Below, piece by piece: positions 41,616-50,829 of a DNA stretch of 64,000 bases. The stretch is from Vibrio algicola (lineage in GTDB: Bacteria; Pseudomonadota; Gammaproteobacteria; Enterobacterales; Vibrionaceae). The notes beneath the pieces are model-generated. The model was not told the origin of the DNA. It saw only the letters and a program-made list of their open reading frames with translations, and did no database searches. The stretch lies in assembly GCF_009601765.2 (NCBI RefSeq), contig NZ_CP045699.1:2108001-2172000 (forward strand). The letters run 5' to 3'. The position numbers were made by a program, and so were the translations under genes. Every line of letters begins with the position of its first letter. The stretch's first letter is position 1.

Positions 41616-42239
41616 ATGAAAGTTATCTCGTTATTTCTCTTTTTCGTCTTACTGCCGCTATCAGCCAATGCGCACCCGCACGCTTGGATTGATATGCAAA
41701 CCACATTCCATGGTGATGGGAAAAGCATTGATAAAATTTCCATGAGTTGGCGTTACGATCCGATCATCAGTGCTTATAACCTTGACGGACTCGATACGTC
41801 GCCGCCACACATAGATAAAACCTTACAATCATTGGCCGATAATGTGATTAAAAACCTGTTAAATGAGCATTACTACACCTATTTCTACCAAGGTGAGACA
41901 CCTATTCGTTATTTAGAAGCGGAGCGAGCAAACTATCGCTATGATAAGAAAAGGTTGATCTTATCGTTTGATTTAGAGTTAGCTCAACCGGTACCAATCA
42001 GCAGTAAAAACCTAACCTTGAAAATATATGAACCGACCTATTATGTTGATATGTCATGGAAAAATACGTCATCAATCCAATTTTCGGATCAATTAAAATC
42101 ACATTGCCAAGCATCTATTGATAAGGCCAATCCAAGTCCAAAACAAATGATGTATGCAGCCTCGCTCCCACCGGATGTAGTGCCTGACATACCACTCGGG
42201 CAGTTATTTGCCCAAACCATTCACCTTAACTGTCAATAA
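41616..42239 (+). CDS. DUF1007 periplasmic protein, paralogue 2
   Basis: 207-residue paralogue of the protein at 39833-40456: signal peptide (about 1-19, ending ANA), then HPHAWIDMQTTF, SMSWRYDPIISAYNLDG, YEPTYYVDMSW and the same C-terminal PDIPLGQLFAQTIHL. The ATG at 41616 is used; an in-frame TTG 27 bases upstream would precede the signal. Twelve bases separate it from the NicO permease gene, so the two form a unit. Probably a periplasmic metal-handling partner of that permease. Confidence 0.87.
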   Translation: MKVISLFLFFVLLPLSANAHPHAWIDMQTTFHGDGKSIDKISMSWRYDPIISAYNLDGLDTSPPHIDKTLQSLADNVIKNLLNEHYYTYFYQGETPIRYLEAERANYRYDKKRLILSFDLELAQPVPISSKNLTLKIYEPTYYVDMSWKNTSSIQFSDQLKSHCQASIDKANPSPKQMMYAASLPPDVVPDIPLGQLFAQTIHLNCQ

Positions 42240-42251
42240 AGGCTGATATTC

Positions 42252-43316
42252 ATGCTCACTATTAAACCGTCAACATCAACAGCGAAGTTGACTGCGAGAA
42301 AAACCAATCCTAATGCCCTGTTTTTTATCTTGGCATTGTTATTCACTGGTTTATTGTATTTTCTCTATCAAATCTGGCCTTACTTGCTGGTGCAAAGTAT
42401 GCATTGGCAAAAAGAAATCAATGATGTACTGGCTAACTTATTGATTGAAAGTAAATCAAATAATCTGCACGCTATTTTATATTTCTCGGGGTTAAGTTTT
42501 GCTTATGGGATTTTGCACTCGCTCGGCCCAGGCCATGGCAAAGTGATCGTCACTACCTACTTATCGACCCACCCAACCAAAGTAAAAACCAGCTTATGGT
42601 TGACGGTGACCGCCTCTATCACTCAAGCGTTAGTCGCGATTTGTTTAGTCACGACATTATTATGGGTATTTAATGCCTCGATGCGTGAAGTGAACAATAA
42701 ATCGTTTTATTTTATGGATGCTAGTTCGTTGATCATGGCATTACTGGGCATATTGATGATTTATAATGGGGTTAAAAACTTTGTCAAAGCGCGTAAGAAT
42801 CGCGAGCCTGCCGGATTATCAATACAAAAAATGACGCCGATAACTGACGCTGCTCATTCGATGCAACCGCTCACCTCATCACTCAATCTGCAGAGTTACG
42901 ATACAACCCATCAGCACGATGCAAACTGTGGTTGTGGCCACCAGCATTTCGTGGCAGCCGATGACATTAATAATGCCAATAACTTTAAACAATACTTATT
43001 GATCATTCTGGGGATAGGCATGCGCCCTTGTACGGGTGCGATCATGGTGTTGCTGTTTTCGCATGTGATGGGATTGTACTGGCTCGGGGTATTAAGCAGC
43101 TTTTTAATGGGAATAGGTACTGCGTTGACGATTTCAGCTATTGCCTTATTAACCCTGTCTGGTAAGAAGATCATTCAGATCTATCAAGGCAGCTCTCGAT
43201 TTAATATGCAGTATGTCTCACTTATAGGTAAAACGGTTGCCGGCTTATTGTTGATCATTATTGGCTTGCTTATGGCGCAAACTCAGAACTTCGCCGTAGC
43301 GCCATTTTTACGCTAA
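42252..43316 (+). CDS. NicO-family metal permease (nickel/cobalt-type)
   Basis: 354-residue protein with about seven membrane segments. HSLGPGHGKVIVTTYLSTH after the second segment and GIGMRPCTGAIMVL are NicO/RcnA family signatures. A central cytoplasmic loop (about 180-245) holds the metal-binding string HQHDANCGCGHQH. The family is named for Ni/Co, but pairing with DUF1007 and a Zur-like site suggests zinc transport; direction and metal are inference. Confidence 0.85.
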   Translation: MLTIKPSTSTAKLTARKTNPNALFFILALLFTGLLYFLYQIWPYLLVQSMHWQKEINDVLANLLIESKSNNLHAILYFSGLSFAYGILHSLGPGHGKVIVTTYLSTHPTKVKTSLWLTVTASITQALVAICLVTTLLWVFNASMREVNNKSFYFMDASSLIMALLGILMIYNGVKNFVKARKNREPAGLSIQKMTPITDAAHSMQPLTSSLNLQSYDTTHQHDANCGCGHQHFVAADDINNANNFKQYLLIILGIGMRPCTGAIMVLLFSHVMGLYWLGVLSSFLMGIGTALTISAIALLTLSGKKIIQIYQGSSRFNMQYVSLIGKTVAGLLLIIIGLLMAQTQNFAVAPFLR

Positions 43317-43332
43317 ATTTAAAACCAATCAC

Positions 43333-43511
43333 TCAACTAAGCAACTGATATCAATTCCATTTAATATTTGCTCAATTTGAATACGCCGAAAAGACGCTGA
43401 TCCGTCCTTGGTCGCTTGAGAAAAGGCCATCCATGGCCTTTGACACTTTTCTCTGTACTCAATTTTGAACGAGCATTACATTTATGGAATGGGTATAATC
43501 AACTAAGCAAC
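43333..43511. mobile_element. MITE-like repeat, copy B, with 13-bp flanking direct repeat
   Basis: Reverse-complement relative of copy A (4999-5146). The element runs about 43346-43498 with ends TGATATCAATTCC and GGAATGGGTATAA. It is flanked by the identical 13-mer TCAACTAAGCAAC (43333-43345 and 43499-43511). Its centre is a perfect 20-bp palindrome AAAGGCCATCCATGGCCTTT. It lies just after the NicO gene. Confidence 0.8.
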
Positions 43512-43555
43512 AAAAAAAAACGAGTCACTTCAAAATGGAAGTGACTCGCTTTTTT
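43512..43555. terminator. Terminator after the NicO gene
   Basis: CGAGTCACTTC-AAAATG-GAAGTGACTCG with A9 to the left and CTTTTTT to the right. The copy B insertion lies between this terminator and the NicO stop. Confidence 0.9.
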
Positions 43556-43611
43556 ATATCTCCCCTCGCTATCATTACCCCATCATTAAATTAATGATTA
43601 ATAACAATATT

Positions 43612-43727
43612 AGTCATTCCGGAAACGAGGGACGAGTTATCCGGAATCTCGCTCTTAATTCATCAGTAAGATAAAAAGCGAGATCCCGTATCTTCTTCGC
43701 TTAGGATCAGGTATGGGATGTCGTCTG
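43612..43727. repeat. REP-like inverted repeat near efp
   Basis: GTCATTCCGGAAACGAGGG opens a region whose arms CGGAATCTCGCT and AGCGAGATCCCG are complementary around about 33 bases. It resembles the extragenic palindromes common in Vibrio and other Proteobacteria (CATTCC...GGAATCTCGC type). The remainder of the 448-base gap (43556-43764) has no gene. Confidence 0.5.
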
Positions 43728-43764
43728 AAACATAGAGTGTGAATTAAACTTAGTACGATGAAAA

Positions 43765-44331
43765 TTACTTAACACGACCAACATATTCACCAGTACGAGT
43801 ATCCACTTTCACTACTTCACCAATGGCGATAAAGAGTGGTACACGAACCACGGCGCCAGTGCTCAATGTCGCTGGTTTACCGCCAGTACCTTGAGTATCA
43901 CCTTTAAGGCCAGGATCGGTTTCTGTTACCGCTAGTTCAACAAAGTTTGGTGGAGTGACTGTGATCGGGGTATCATTCCACAACGTTAGAGTACAAACGT
44001 CATTTTCAACTAACCATTTCGCCATATCGCCAACCGCTTTTACATCAGCTGCGATTTGCTCAAACGTTTCGTTGTTCATGAAATGGTAGAATTCACCATC
44101 GCTGTATAGGTAACCGAGTTCAACATCAACCACGTCAGCCTGTTCAAAGCTTTCACCCGATTTGAACGTTTTCTCTAACGTTTTGCCAGACAAAAGTTTG
44201 CGCAGTTTTACGCGGTTAAACGCTTGGCCTTTACCTGGCTTAACGTATTCGTTGTCGATGATTGAGCAAGGCTCATTATCCAACATGAATTTTAAACCGC
44301 CTTTGAATTCATTAGTGCTAACTGTAGCCAT
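43765..44331 (-). CDS. efp: Elongation factor P
   Basis: 188-residue three-domain beta-barrel protein that relieves ribosome stalling at polyproline. The modification site is Lys34 in VKPGKGQAF; EpmA and EpmB in this window supply the beta-lysyl group. The EF-P signature [23 protein letters not shown] (in part) and C-terminal GEYVGRVK are present. Divergent from epmB by 33 bases, as in E. coli. Confidence 0.98.
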   Translation of the reverse strand: MATVSTNEFKGGLKFMLDNEPCSIIDNEYVKPGKGQAFNRVKLRKLLSGKTLEKTFKSGESFEQADVVDVELGYLYSDGEFYHFMNNETFEQIAADVKAVGDMAKWLVENDVCTLTLWNDTPITVTPPNFVELAVTETDPGLKGDTQGTGGKPATLSTGAVVRVPLFIAIGEVVKVDTRTGEYVGRVK

Positions 44332-44364
44332 GATGTCCTCTTACAGATCTTTGAGTTAATTTCA

Positions 44365-45453
44365 ATGCCGCATATCATAACCCGAAAAGTCGAGTCTGTT
44401 GAGCAAAACAGCCTAAATTCCTCGTCTTGTTGCTCACAAAAGCCATTACAAGAGCATTCTAATGACCCAAATCAATGGTTAACGCAGCTCAATGGTGCCA
44501 TTTCGGATCCATTACAATTACTCGTTCAACTTGAAATTGATGCTGCGCCATGGCTTGAAGGCATAAAAGCACGTCAACTTTTTGCCCAACGAGTACCACA
44601 AAGTTTTGTCGATAGAATGGAAAAAGGCAACCCACACGATCCCCTATTGCGTCAAGTGCTGCCTTTAAGTGAAGAATTTGAAGTGCATGAAGGTTACTCA
44701 ACCGACCCACTTGATGAACAAGATAACGATATTCCGGGCTTGTTGCATAAATACCAAAGCCGAGTATTAATGATAGTCAAAGGGGGGTGTGCGATTAACT
44801 GTCGTTATTGTTTCCGTCGCCATTTTCCTTATCAAGATAACAAAGGCAATAAAAGCGCGTGGCAAATCAGCTTAGATTATATTGCCGCCCATCCTGAGCT
44901 AGATGAAGTGATCTTGTCGGGCGGAGATCCTTTGATGGCCAAAGATCAAGAGTTGCAATGGTTAGTTGATGCGATCAGCGCCATTGAGCATATTAAAACC
45001 CTGCGCATTCATACCCGCTTACCTGTGGTGATCCCCGCCAGGATCACTGAGCGATTATGCCAACTATTGCACAACACTCGGCTACAAGTGGTGATGGTGA
45101 CTCATATCAACCATGCGAATGAGATCAATCACGATCTCACTCACTCGTTAAATAAACTCAAGCAGATTGGGGTGATGTTACTCAATCAAAGTGTATTATT
45201 AAAAGGGGTGAACGATGAGGTGCAAGCGCAAGCTAATCTCAGTCGAGCTTTATTCCAAGCTGGCGTGTTACCTTATTATTTACATGTGTTAGATAAAGTC
45301 CAAGGCGCGGCGCATTTCTTTGTTAGTGATAAGCGAGCACGAGAAATCATGGCTGGACTACTGACGCAAGTTTCAGGCTATTTGGTGCCAAAACTTGCCC
45401 GTGAAATAGGCGGAGAGAAAAGCAAAACCCCGCTCGATTTGCACTTGTCATAA
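44365..45453 (+). CDS. epmB: EF-P beta-lysylation lysine 2,3-aminomutase EpmB
   Basis: 362-residue radical-SAM enzyme converting (S)-alpha-lysine to (R)-beta-lysine for EpmA. The cluster motif is C142-C146-C149 in KGGCAINCRYCFRRHFPY. ILSGGDPLMAKD and VMVTHINHANEI are family stretches, and the PLP lysine lies in the C-terminal region. The N-terminus has an extra Ser/Cys-rich segment (about 10-30) not seen in the E. coli protein. A LysR gene follows 28 bases later. Confidence 0.95.
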   Translation: MPHIITRKVESVEQNSLNSSSCCSQKPLQEHSNDPNQWLTQLNGAISDPLQLLVQLEIDAAPWLEGIKARQLFAQRVPQSFVDRMEKGNPHDPLLRQVLPLSEEFEVHEGYSTDPLDEQDNDIPGLLHKYQSRVLMIVKGGCAINCRYCFRRHFPYQDNKGNKSAWQISLDYIAAHPELDEVILSGGDPLMAKDQELQWLVDAISAIEHIKTLRIHTRLPVVIPARITERLCQLLHNTRLQVVMVTHINHANEINHDLTHSLNKLKQIGVMLLNQSVLLKGVNDEVQAQANLSRALFQAGVLPYYLHVLDKVQGAAHFFVSDKRAREIMAGLLTQVSGYLVPKLAREIGGEKSKTPLDLHLS

Positions 45454-45481
45454 TTTTATTCGCATTAACGGAAGCATTGAG

Positions 45482-46423
45482 ATGGAACTTGAAGATATCT
45501 ATCGCCGCGACTTAAATCTATTAGTTGCGCTACGCATATTGATCGAAGAAGGCAGCGTCAGTAAAGCGGCGGTGCGTTTGAATCTAAGCCAGTCTGCCAT
45601 GAGTCGAATTCTAGCTCGCTTACGTTTATTGCTCGACGATCCGTTATTTACCCGCCAGGGGCAATCGTTAATCCCTACCCAAAAAGCACTCGATTTTAAT
45701 CGCTCTTTAGCCACGCCATTAGAAAATTTACGCGATTTATTATCACCGCAAGATTTTGCACCCCAAGCTTGTCAGCAAAAATTCACTATTGCCGCGACCG
45801 ATTATGCCACTCAGACTATTTTGCCGTTTGCCTTGCCACGCATCTACCAAGAAGCGCCCGACATTAGATTAGAATTGATGCCATTACAACATGGTCAATT
45901 GACTCAACAGTTGACCACCCAAGGGGCCGATCTGGCGATCTGTCGCCCAACTTATGCGGTTGCACCTTTGCACAGCGAAGTGCTTGGTAAAGTCAGTGTG
46001 TTTTGCTTAGTCTCAAAGTCTCATCCGCTGGCAGAAAAAACGCTCACTTTAGAGGATTACTTAAACGCTCGTCATGCCATGATCGCGATCAGTGACGGTG
46101 TTAAAGCCTTGATTGATGATGCATTAGCTGAACAACCCGAGCTCAAACTGGTTTTACGCTCTTATCATTTAGAAGCCGCTCTTGCGATAATCAATACCGT
46201 TCCCTTGATTATCACCGTTCCGGCCGATCTGGCCTACTTAGTGGCTAAGCGTTACAACTTAATCATTAAGACCTTGCCGTTTCGTCTCGAGCCATTTGAT
46301 TATTCGATGATTTGGCATGATCGCTGTCATCATTCACCCGCACAAGAGTGGCTCAGAAAAGTCGTAAAACAAGAGTGTGGCAAGTTGATCGCCGAGAGGA
46401 TTGAGGTGATGGGAATAGCGTAA
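45482..46423 (+). CDS. LysR-family transcriptional regulator
   Basis: 313-residue regulator. The N-terminal winged HTH (1-65) has LNLLVALRILIEEGSVSKAA and LNLSQSAMSRILARLRLLLDDPLF. The rest is a LysR effector-binding fold (about 95-300), including ADLAICRPTY. It lies 28 bases after epmB and is probably cotranscribed. Target genes and effector unknown; the convergent uraA is not an obvious target. Confidence 0.9.
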   Translation: MELEDIYRRDLNLLVALRILIEEGSVSKAAVRLNLSQSAMSRILARLRLLLDDPLFTRQGQSLIPTQKALDFNRSLATPLENLRDLLSPQDFAPQACQQKFTIAATDYATQTILPFALPRIYQEAPDIRLELMPLQHGQLTQQLTTQGADLAICRPTYAVAPLHSEVLGKVSVFCLVSKSHPLAEKTLTLEDYLNARHAMIAISDGVKALIDDALAEQPELKLVLRSYHLEAALAIINTVPLIITVPADLAYLVAKRYNLIIKTLPFRLEPFDYSMIWHDRCHHSPAQEWLRKVVKQECGKLIAERIEVMGIA

Positions 46424-46452
46424 AATTGAGAGTTCTTAAATAGCAAACAACA

Positions 46453-46597
46453 CTATACATTAACTTTCTCGCTCATATTGTTGATTAAGAAAAAACGTTT
46501 AAACCCTCCTTGGGCACTTGAAAAAGAACGTCCCTGTTCTTTGACATTTTTCATCACCAACAATATAGAGAGATCATTAAGTTTCTTGAATTGGTAT
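46453..46597. repeat. Diverged member of the copy A/B repeat family (copy C)
   Basis: Shares the layout of copies A and B in the same orientation as B: CCTTGG, CTTGA, a central palindrome (AAAGAAC-GTCCCT-GTTCTTT read on the minus strand), then TTTGACA, and an end near AATTGGTAT. Inner inverted arms CATATTGTTG / CAACAATATAG are also seen. The right end abuts the uraA stop. No flanking direct repeat found. Confidence 0.6.
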
Positions 46598-47847
46598 TAT
46601 TCTTTATCCACTTCCATTTGAGCACTGTCTACTACATGGTTTTCGCCAAGATCTTTTGGTAATAGTAGATTCAATAAAATCGCCACAATACCGCTTAAGC
46701 TCACACCCTGTAAGCTAAACTCTCCAATACCAAATGCCATGCCACCGATACCAAACACTAAGGTCACCGCCACGATCACAAGATTGCGTGATTTATGCAG
46801 ATCGACTTGGTTTTTAATTAAGGTGTTTAAGCCCACCACCGCAATCGAGCCGAACAATAAGGTCATAATACCGCCCATGACAGGGACAGGAATAGTTTGT
46901 AAAATCGCGCCCAGTTTACCCACAAACGCCAACACTAACGCCGTTACCGCAGCCCATGTCATGATCACTGGATTAAATGCTTTGGTCAGCATTACCGCGC
47001 CAGTTACTTCTGAATAAGTGGTATTCGGTGGCGCGCCAAACATCGATGCCGCCATAGTGGCAAAACCATCGCCCATCATAGTGCGGTGTAGGCCCGGCTT
47101 TTTAAGGTAATCTTTACCGGTCACATTGGAAATCGCCAGAATATCGCCCACATGCTCGACTGCCGGTGCAATGGCTACCGGGATCATAAATAACATGGCG
47201 TTAATATTAAACTCAGGGAAGGTAAAGTTAGGCAGTGCCAACCATGCCGCTTGTTGTACTGGGGTAAAGTCAACTACCCCCAAAAATAAACTGGCGATAT
47301 AACCCGAGGTAATGCCACCTAAAATAGGCACTAACTTAAAAAAGCCTTTGCCAAATACGCTTAGTAATATGGTAACGAACAGTGAAATTGCCGAGATCCA
47401 CAATGCGGCATCATGCGCCACAATTTGCACCCCGCCATCACCACTTTTACCGACTGCCATGTTAACCGCTGCTGGCGCAAGCCCTAAACCGATCACCATG
47501 ATCACTGGGCCAACCACAACTGGTGGTAGTAATTTATGAATAAAACCAACCCCACGAATGCGGATCACCGCACCTAATAACACATAAACCGCACCGGCTG
47601 TCATCAGGCCGCCGAGCATACTTGGTACGCCCCACATTTGGATACCATAAATAATCGGAGCGATAAAAGCTAAAGAAGAGGCAAGAAAAATTGGAACGCT
47701 ACGCTTAGTGATCACCTGAAAAATCAAAGTACCCAGACCGGCACCAAATAGTGCAACGTTGGGATCAAGCCCAGTTAATAACGGTACTAATACCAGCGCG
47801 CCAAATGCGACAAACAACATTTGAGCACCTTGTAAAACCTGTAACAT
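46597..47847 (-). CDS. uraA: Uracil:H+ symporter UraA-type
   Basis: 416-residue NAT/NCS2 transporter with about 14 hydrophobic segments. Conserved uracil-site glutamates are in APAVEHVGDILAIS and GAPPNTTYSEVTGAV, matching UraA rather than xanthine/uric acid members. No upp gene is adjacent, unlike the E. coli upp-uraA operon. The ATG at 47847 gives MLQVLQGAQMLFVAFGALVLVP. Confidence 0.93.
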   Translation of the reverse strand: MLQVLQGAQMLFVAFGALVLVPLLTGLDPNVALFGAGLGTLIFQVITKRSVPIFLASSLAFIAPIIYGIQMWGVPSMLGGLMTAGAVYVLLGAVIRIRGVGFIHKLLPPVVVGPVIMVIGLGLAPAAVNMAVGKSGDGGVQIVAHDAALWISAISLFVTILLSVFGKGFFKLVPILGGITSGYIASLFLGVVDFTPVQQAAWLALPNFTFPEFNINAMLFMIPVAIAPAVEHVGDILAISNVTGKDYLKKPGLHRTMMGDGFATMAASMFGAPPNTTYSEVTGAVMLTKAFNPVIMTWAAVTALVLAFVGKLGAILQTIPVPVMGGIMTLLFGSIAVVGLNTLIKNQVDLHKSRNLVIVAVTLVFGIGGMAFGIGEFSLQGVSLSGIVAILLNLLLPKDLGENHVVDSAQMEVDKE

Positions 47848-47988
47848 ACATCACCCTTCTTTTGATATGAAAAACAAACTCGCGAATTCTACCATCAAAA
47901 ACACAACAAACATTGCGCTAAATGCTGCCATTATCAATAAGAAATCGATTACGTTGCGAAAATGGCGCGCATTTAAAAATATCAAGCA

Positions 47989-48022
47989 AAAAAAATCGTG
48001 GCACTAGACCACGATTTTTATG
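47989..48022. terminator. Terminator after gspB
   Basis: AAAAAATCGTGG and CCACGATTTTT arms around CACTAGA. Read leftward it ends gspAB. Confidence 0.85.
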
Positions 48023-48054
48023 TTTTTTCTAGATTATTTGGTAGGAAAAATTGC

Positions 48055-48918
48055 CTAACCACCCCATTCATATAAAGCGGGAATTTGAATATTCTGCCCA
48101 TCAAAATGCACCACTAAACTACCCGGTAGAATTTTTTCTAACTGCACCGTATCGTCGATGATCCAATCTCCTTCGTGCATATCTTTGCCATTGACTTTAA
48201 GCCAACGACTGCTCGATTTAGAAGAATACATGTGCGTTTGGAAATTCATTTTAGGCAGTCGACCTTTATAGCGTTTTTCATTACCCACTAAGTTCACCAT
48301 CGGCTTATCAAAAGTCGGATTAGGTTGGGGCTTGCTAGCATAAGACTTCGGATTTTTATAAGTCTGAGTGGTGCTTTTTTCGCTGATTGACGTTGGCGTA
48401 TCGTCTGAGACTTCTTGAGCTTCCATTGCTTGCTTAAAGCGTTCGGCAATATCCGAAGACACACCTGACATATCAATATCATCGACATTCCATGCTTGGT
48501 TTTGCTCTGATGAAGCATTGACTTGATTGGTTTTGATCACGCGACCTTGCGATTTTGATTCCTTAGGTTTACTCGCCACTGTAGTGACTTTTCTTACTGC
48601 TGGTTTTGGCTTTATTTTTTTAGCAGGTAACGGACGTAAATCCCCCACCGATGGAAAAGGTAATAACTCGGCAGTTGGCTTTGATTGCACCATCGCTGTC
48701 GGTAGTGCTTTTTCAATCGGTTTTGGCGTTATTAGTGGCTTAATCAACAACCAAGCCAGCACCACCAAACAAGGTAAAACAAACAAAGCGACCATCAACC
48801 ATTTGCGCGCTGTTTTTTGTACTGGAACATAACGATAACTGGCGACATCAGGCTTAGGTTGCAGTTGAGATTGATGTGCTTGTTCTGATTGTTGTAGTGC
48901 CTTCATCATTTGCGACAT
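48055..48918 (-). CDS. gspB: General secretion pathway protein B (ExeB-type)
   Basis: 287-residue inner-membrane protein: cytoplasmic N-terminus (1-38), one membrane segment (about 39-60), a proline/lysine-rich periplasmic linker (60-200), then a T2SSB domain (about 225-287) with WLKVNGKDMHEGDWI. With GspA it inserts and multimerises the type II secretion secretin GspD through peptidoglycan. Overlaps gspA as TAATG. The main gsp operon is not in the window. Confidence 0.92.
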   Translation of the reverse strand: MSQMMKALQQSEQAHQSQLQPKPDVASYRYVPVQKTARKWLMVALFVLPCLVVLAWLLIKPLITPKPIEKALPTAMVQSKPTAELLPFPSVGDLRPLPAKKIKPKPAVRKVTTVASKPKESKSQGRVIKTNQVNASSEQNQAWNVDDIDMSGVSSDIAERFKQAMEAQEVSDDTPTSISEKSTTQTYKNPKSYASKPQPNPTFDKPMVNLVGNEKRYKGRLPKMNFQTHMYSSKSSSRWLKVNGKDMHEGDWIIDDTVQLEKILPGSLVVHFDGQNIQIPALYEWGG

Positions 48919-50657
48919 TAGCTCTCACTCCCAATTTTTGGAGAAACCGCTTTGGTCGGTGAAACCAACAATTGAGGTGCATTCGTATTGGAATAGCTAT
49001 CGAGAAGCATCAAAGTTTTTTTACCGGCTATACCATCGACATTGATCCCTTGCCACATTTGAAAGGCTTCAACTTTACTTTTCACCCTCTGATCAAACAC
49101 TGAAGTTTGTGATAATGAGTCACCTAAAACCTGAGATAACTCATTATTTAACTGAGTCACATTTGAACCACGATCATTGATTTTTAAGGTTTGATCGGCC
49201 ATTTTACTATGCCAAAGTAATTGATACTCTCCGTTCCAATTCTTTGCCAACCACTGATTGGGTACTCGCACCCGTTTATCAGCTAACAACAATTCCGATT
49301 GGCTTTTATTTACTCGGTAAAGAATAGCAAAATAGGTGCGATAATTGGCTTGTAGCGTCAACATTGCCGGGCGATTGATCACTGCCAGATCATTTAAACT
49401 GCCTTTCGATTGATAGCAATATAAATCGGCTCGAACCGCTTGGTCACAATTGGCATCAGAACTATCAACTTGATAACCCCATAATGAAAATAATGACTGC
49501 ATCGCACTAATTGGATTATGGCTTAATTGAATATAAGGGGAAATAAGCTGCTCAACCTGTTCGGTATTCGTGCTAATAACAGGGTCGGTTTGGTTATTTT
49601 TTTGTTGGGTTGAACTTTGATTGGATAAGGCTATTTTGGAGGTTAAACCCGTGGCTTTATTTAATAATTGCGGGGCATACAACCAAGCTGATACTGCGAC
49701 CGCAACGCCAAGTATCAGACTTATGCTGTAACTCAACCAAGGTTTTTTTGACTTAGCTGCCAATTGAAAACCCTGATGCTGTAAACCTGCATGAGTTTGT
49801 TGAGAGCCCATTCGCACCAATCCATTGGCCAGTTGAGTAGACGTAGGACGCTGAAATGTCATCACATCTTCACACGCTTTGGCGGCGATCGCCCCCGACA
49901 CCATCGGCTCGCCGCCATAGTAGGCATACAACAAACATTTATCACACACTAAATTAATCAGTCGAGGTACACCATAAGTTTGCTTGGCTATTTTTTTGAC
50001 TGCTTTGGCGCTAAACATATCGTAACTGCCGCCAGCAACTTTTACTCGAAATTGAATATATTGCGCCACCTCTTGGGTGCTCAAAGGCAATAAATGATAA
50101 CGACCGGTGATACGCTGAGCTAATTGGCGCAACTCTTCCGTTTGCAGTTTATATTGCAATTCTGGCTGGCCAATTAATAGCACTTTAAGTAGCTTCTGGC
50201 TTTCACTTTCTAGGTTAGTCAATAAGCGTAACTGCTCAAGCACTGCTGCCGATAAATGCTGGGCTTCATCAATCAATAATAGGGTTTGCAGCCCTTGGCC
50301 GTGGTTCTCAAGTAGGTAGAGGTAAATCGCTTGAGTCAATTGCTTTAATGATGCCGATTCTTGATATTCAATTGAGAACTCATCACAAATCGCTTCCAAT
50401 AAATCCGAACCGCTATAAGTTGGATTGAGCAATAATCCGGTTTTGACGTTATCTTCCAGTTGCGTCAACATGACTTTGGATACCGTGGTTTTACCGGTTC
50501 CTACTTCCCCCGTTAATAACGCAAACCCGCCGCCACCACCTAAACCGGCTTGCAAGTGATTCATCGCCTCTCGATGACGGGCACTTAAAAAGATATAACG
50601 CGAGCTCGGCACTATGGTAAACGGTAATTCTGATAGGCCAAAAAAGTCCTTGTACAT
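48918..50657 (-). CDS. gspA: General secretion pathway ATPase GspA (ExeA-type)
   Basis: 579-residue protein: AAA ATPase (1-280) with P-loop TGEVGTGKTTVSK at 49-61 and Walker B LLLIDEAQHL, one membrane segment (about 305-325), then a periplasmic part ending in a peptidoglycan-binding domain (about 500-560; LKINDRGSNVTQLNNEL, WQGINVDGIAGKKTLMLLD in part). It forms the ExeAB complex that helps place the type II secretin. First gene of the pair. Confidence 0.94.
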   Translation of the reverse strand: MYKDFFGLSELPFTIVPSSRYIFLSARHREAMNHLQAGLGGGGGFALLTGEVGTGKTTVSKVMLTQLEDNVKTGLLLNPTYSGSDLLEAICDEFSIEYQESASLKQLTQAIYLYLLENHGQGLQTLLLIDEAQHLSAAVLEQLRLLTNLESESQKLLKVLLIGQPELQYKLQTEELRQLAQRITGRYHLLPLSTQEVAQYIQFRVKVAGGSYDMFSAKAVKKIAKQTYGVPRLINLVCDKCLLYAYYGGEPMVSGAIAAKACEDVMTFQRPTSTQLANGLVRMGSQQTHAGLQHQGFQLAAKSKKPWLSYSISLILGVAVAVSAWLYAPQLLNKATGLTSKIALSNQSSTQQKNNQTDPVISTNTEQVEQLISPYIQLSHNPISAMQSLFSLWGYQVDSSDANCDQAVRADLYCYQSKGSLNDLAVINRPAMLTLQANYRTYFAILYRVNKSQSELLLADKRVRVPNQWLAKNWNGEYQLLWHSKMADQTLKINDRGSNVTQLNNELSQVLGDSLSQTSVFDQRVKSKVEAFQMWQGINVDGIAGKKTLMLLDSYSNTNAPQLLVSPTKAVSPKIGSES

Positions 50658-50829
50658 GTCACACTCTCAAATCGTCGGGAGATTCACTCTCTAATGCGTC
50701 CTAAACTACACTAATCGCCACTTTATTTATAGCTACACACATGCGGTGTACTTCGCTTTCTTGTTAGAATGTTGGCATATTAGGTGTAAATGAATAGCAT
50801 ATTGCTAGCGAATGGAAATAGGATTGATG

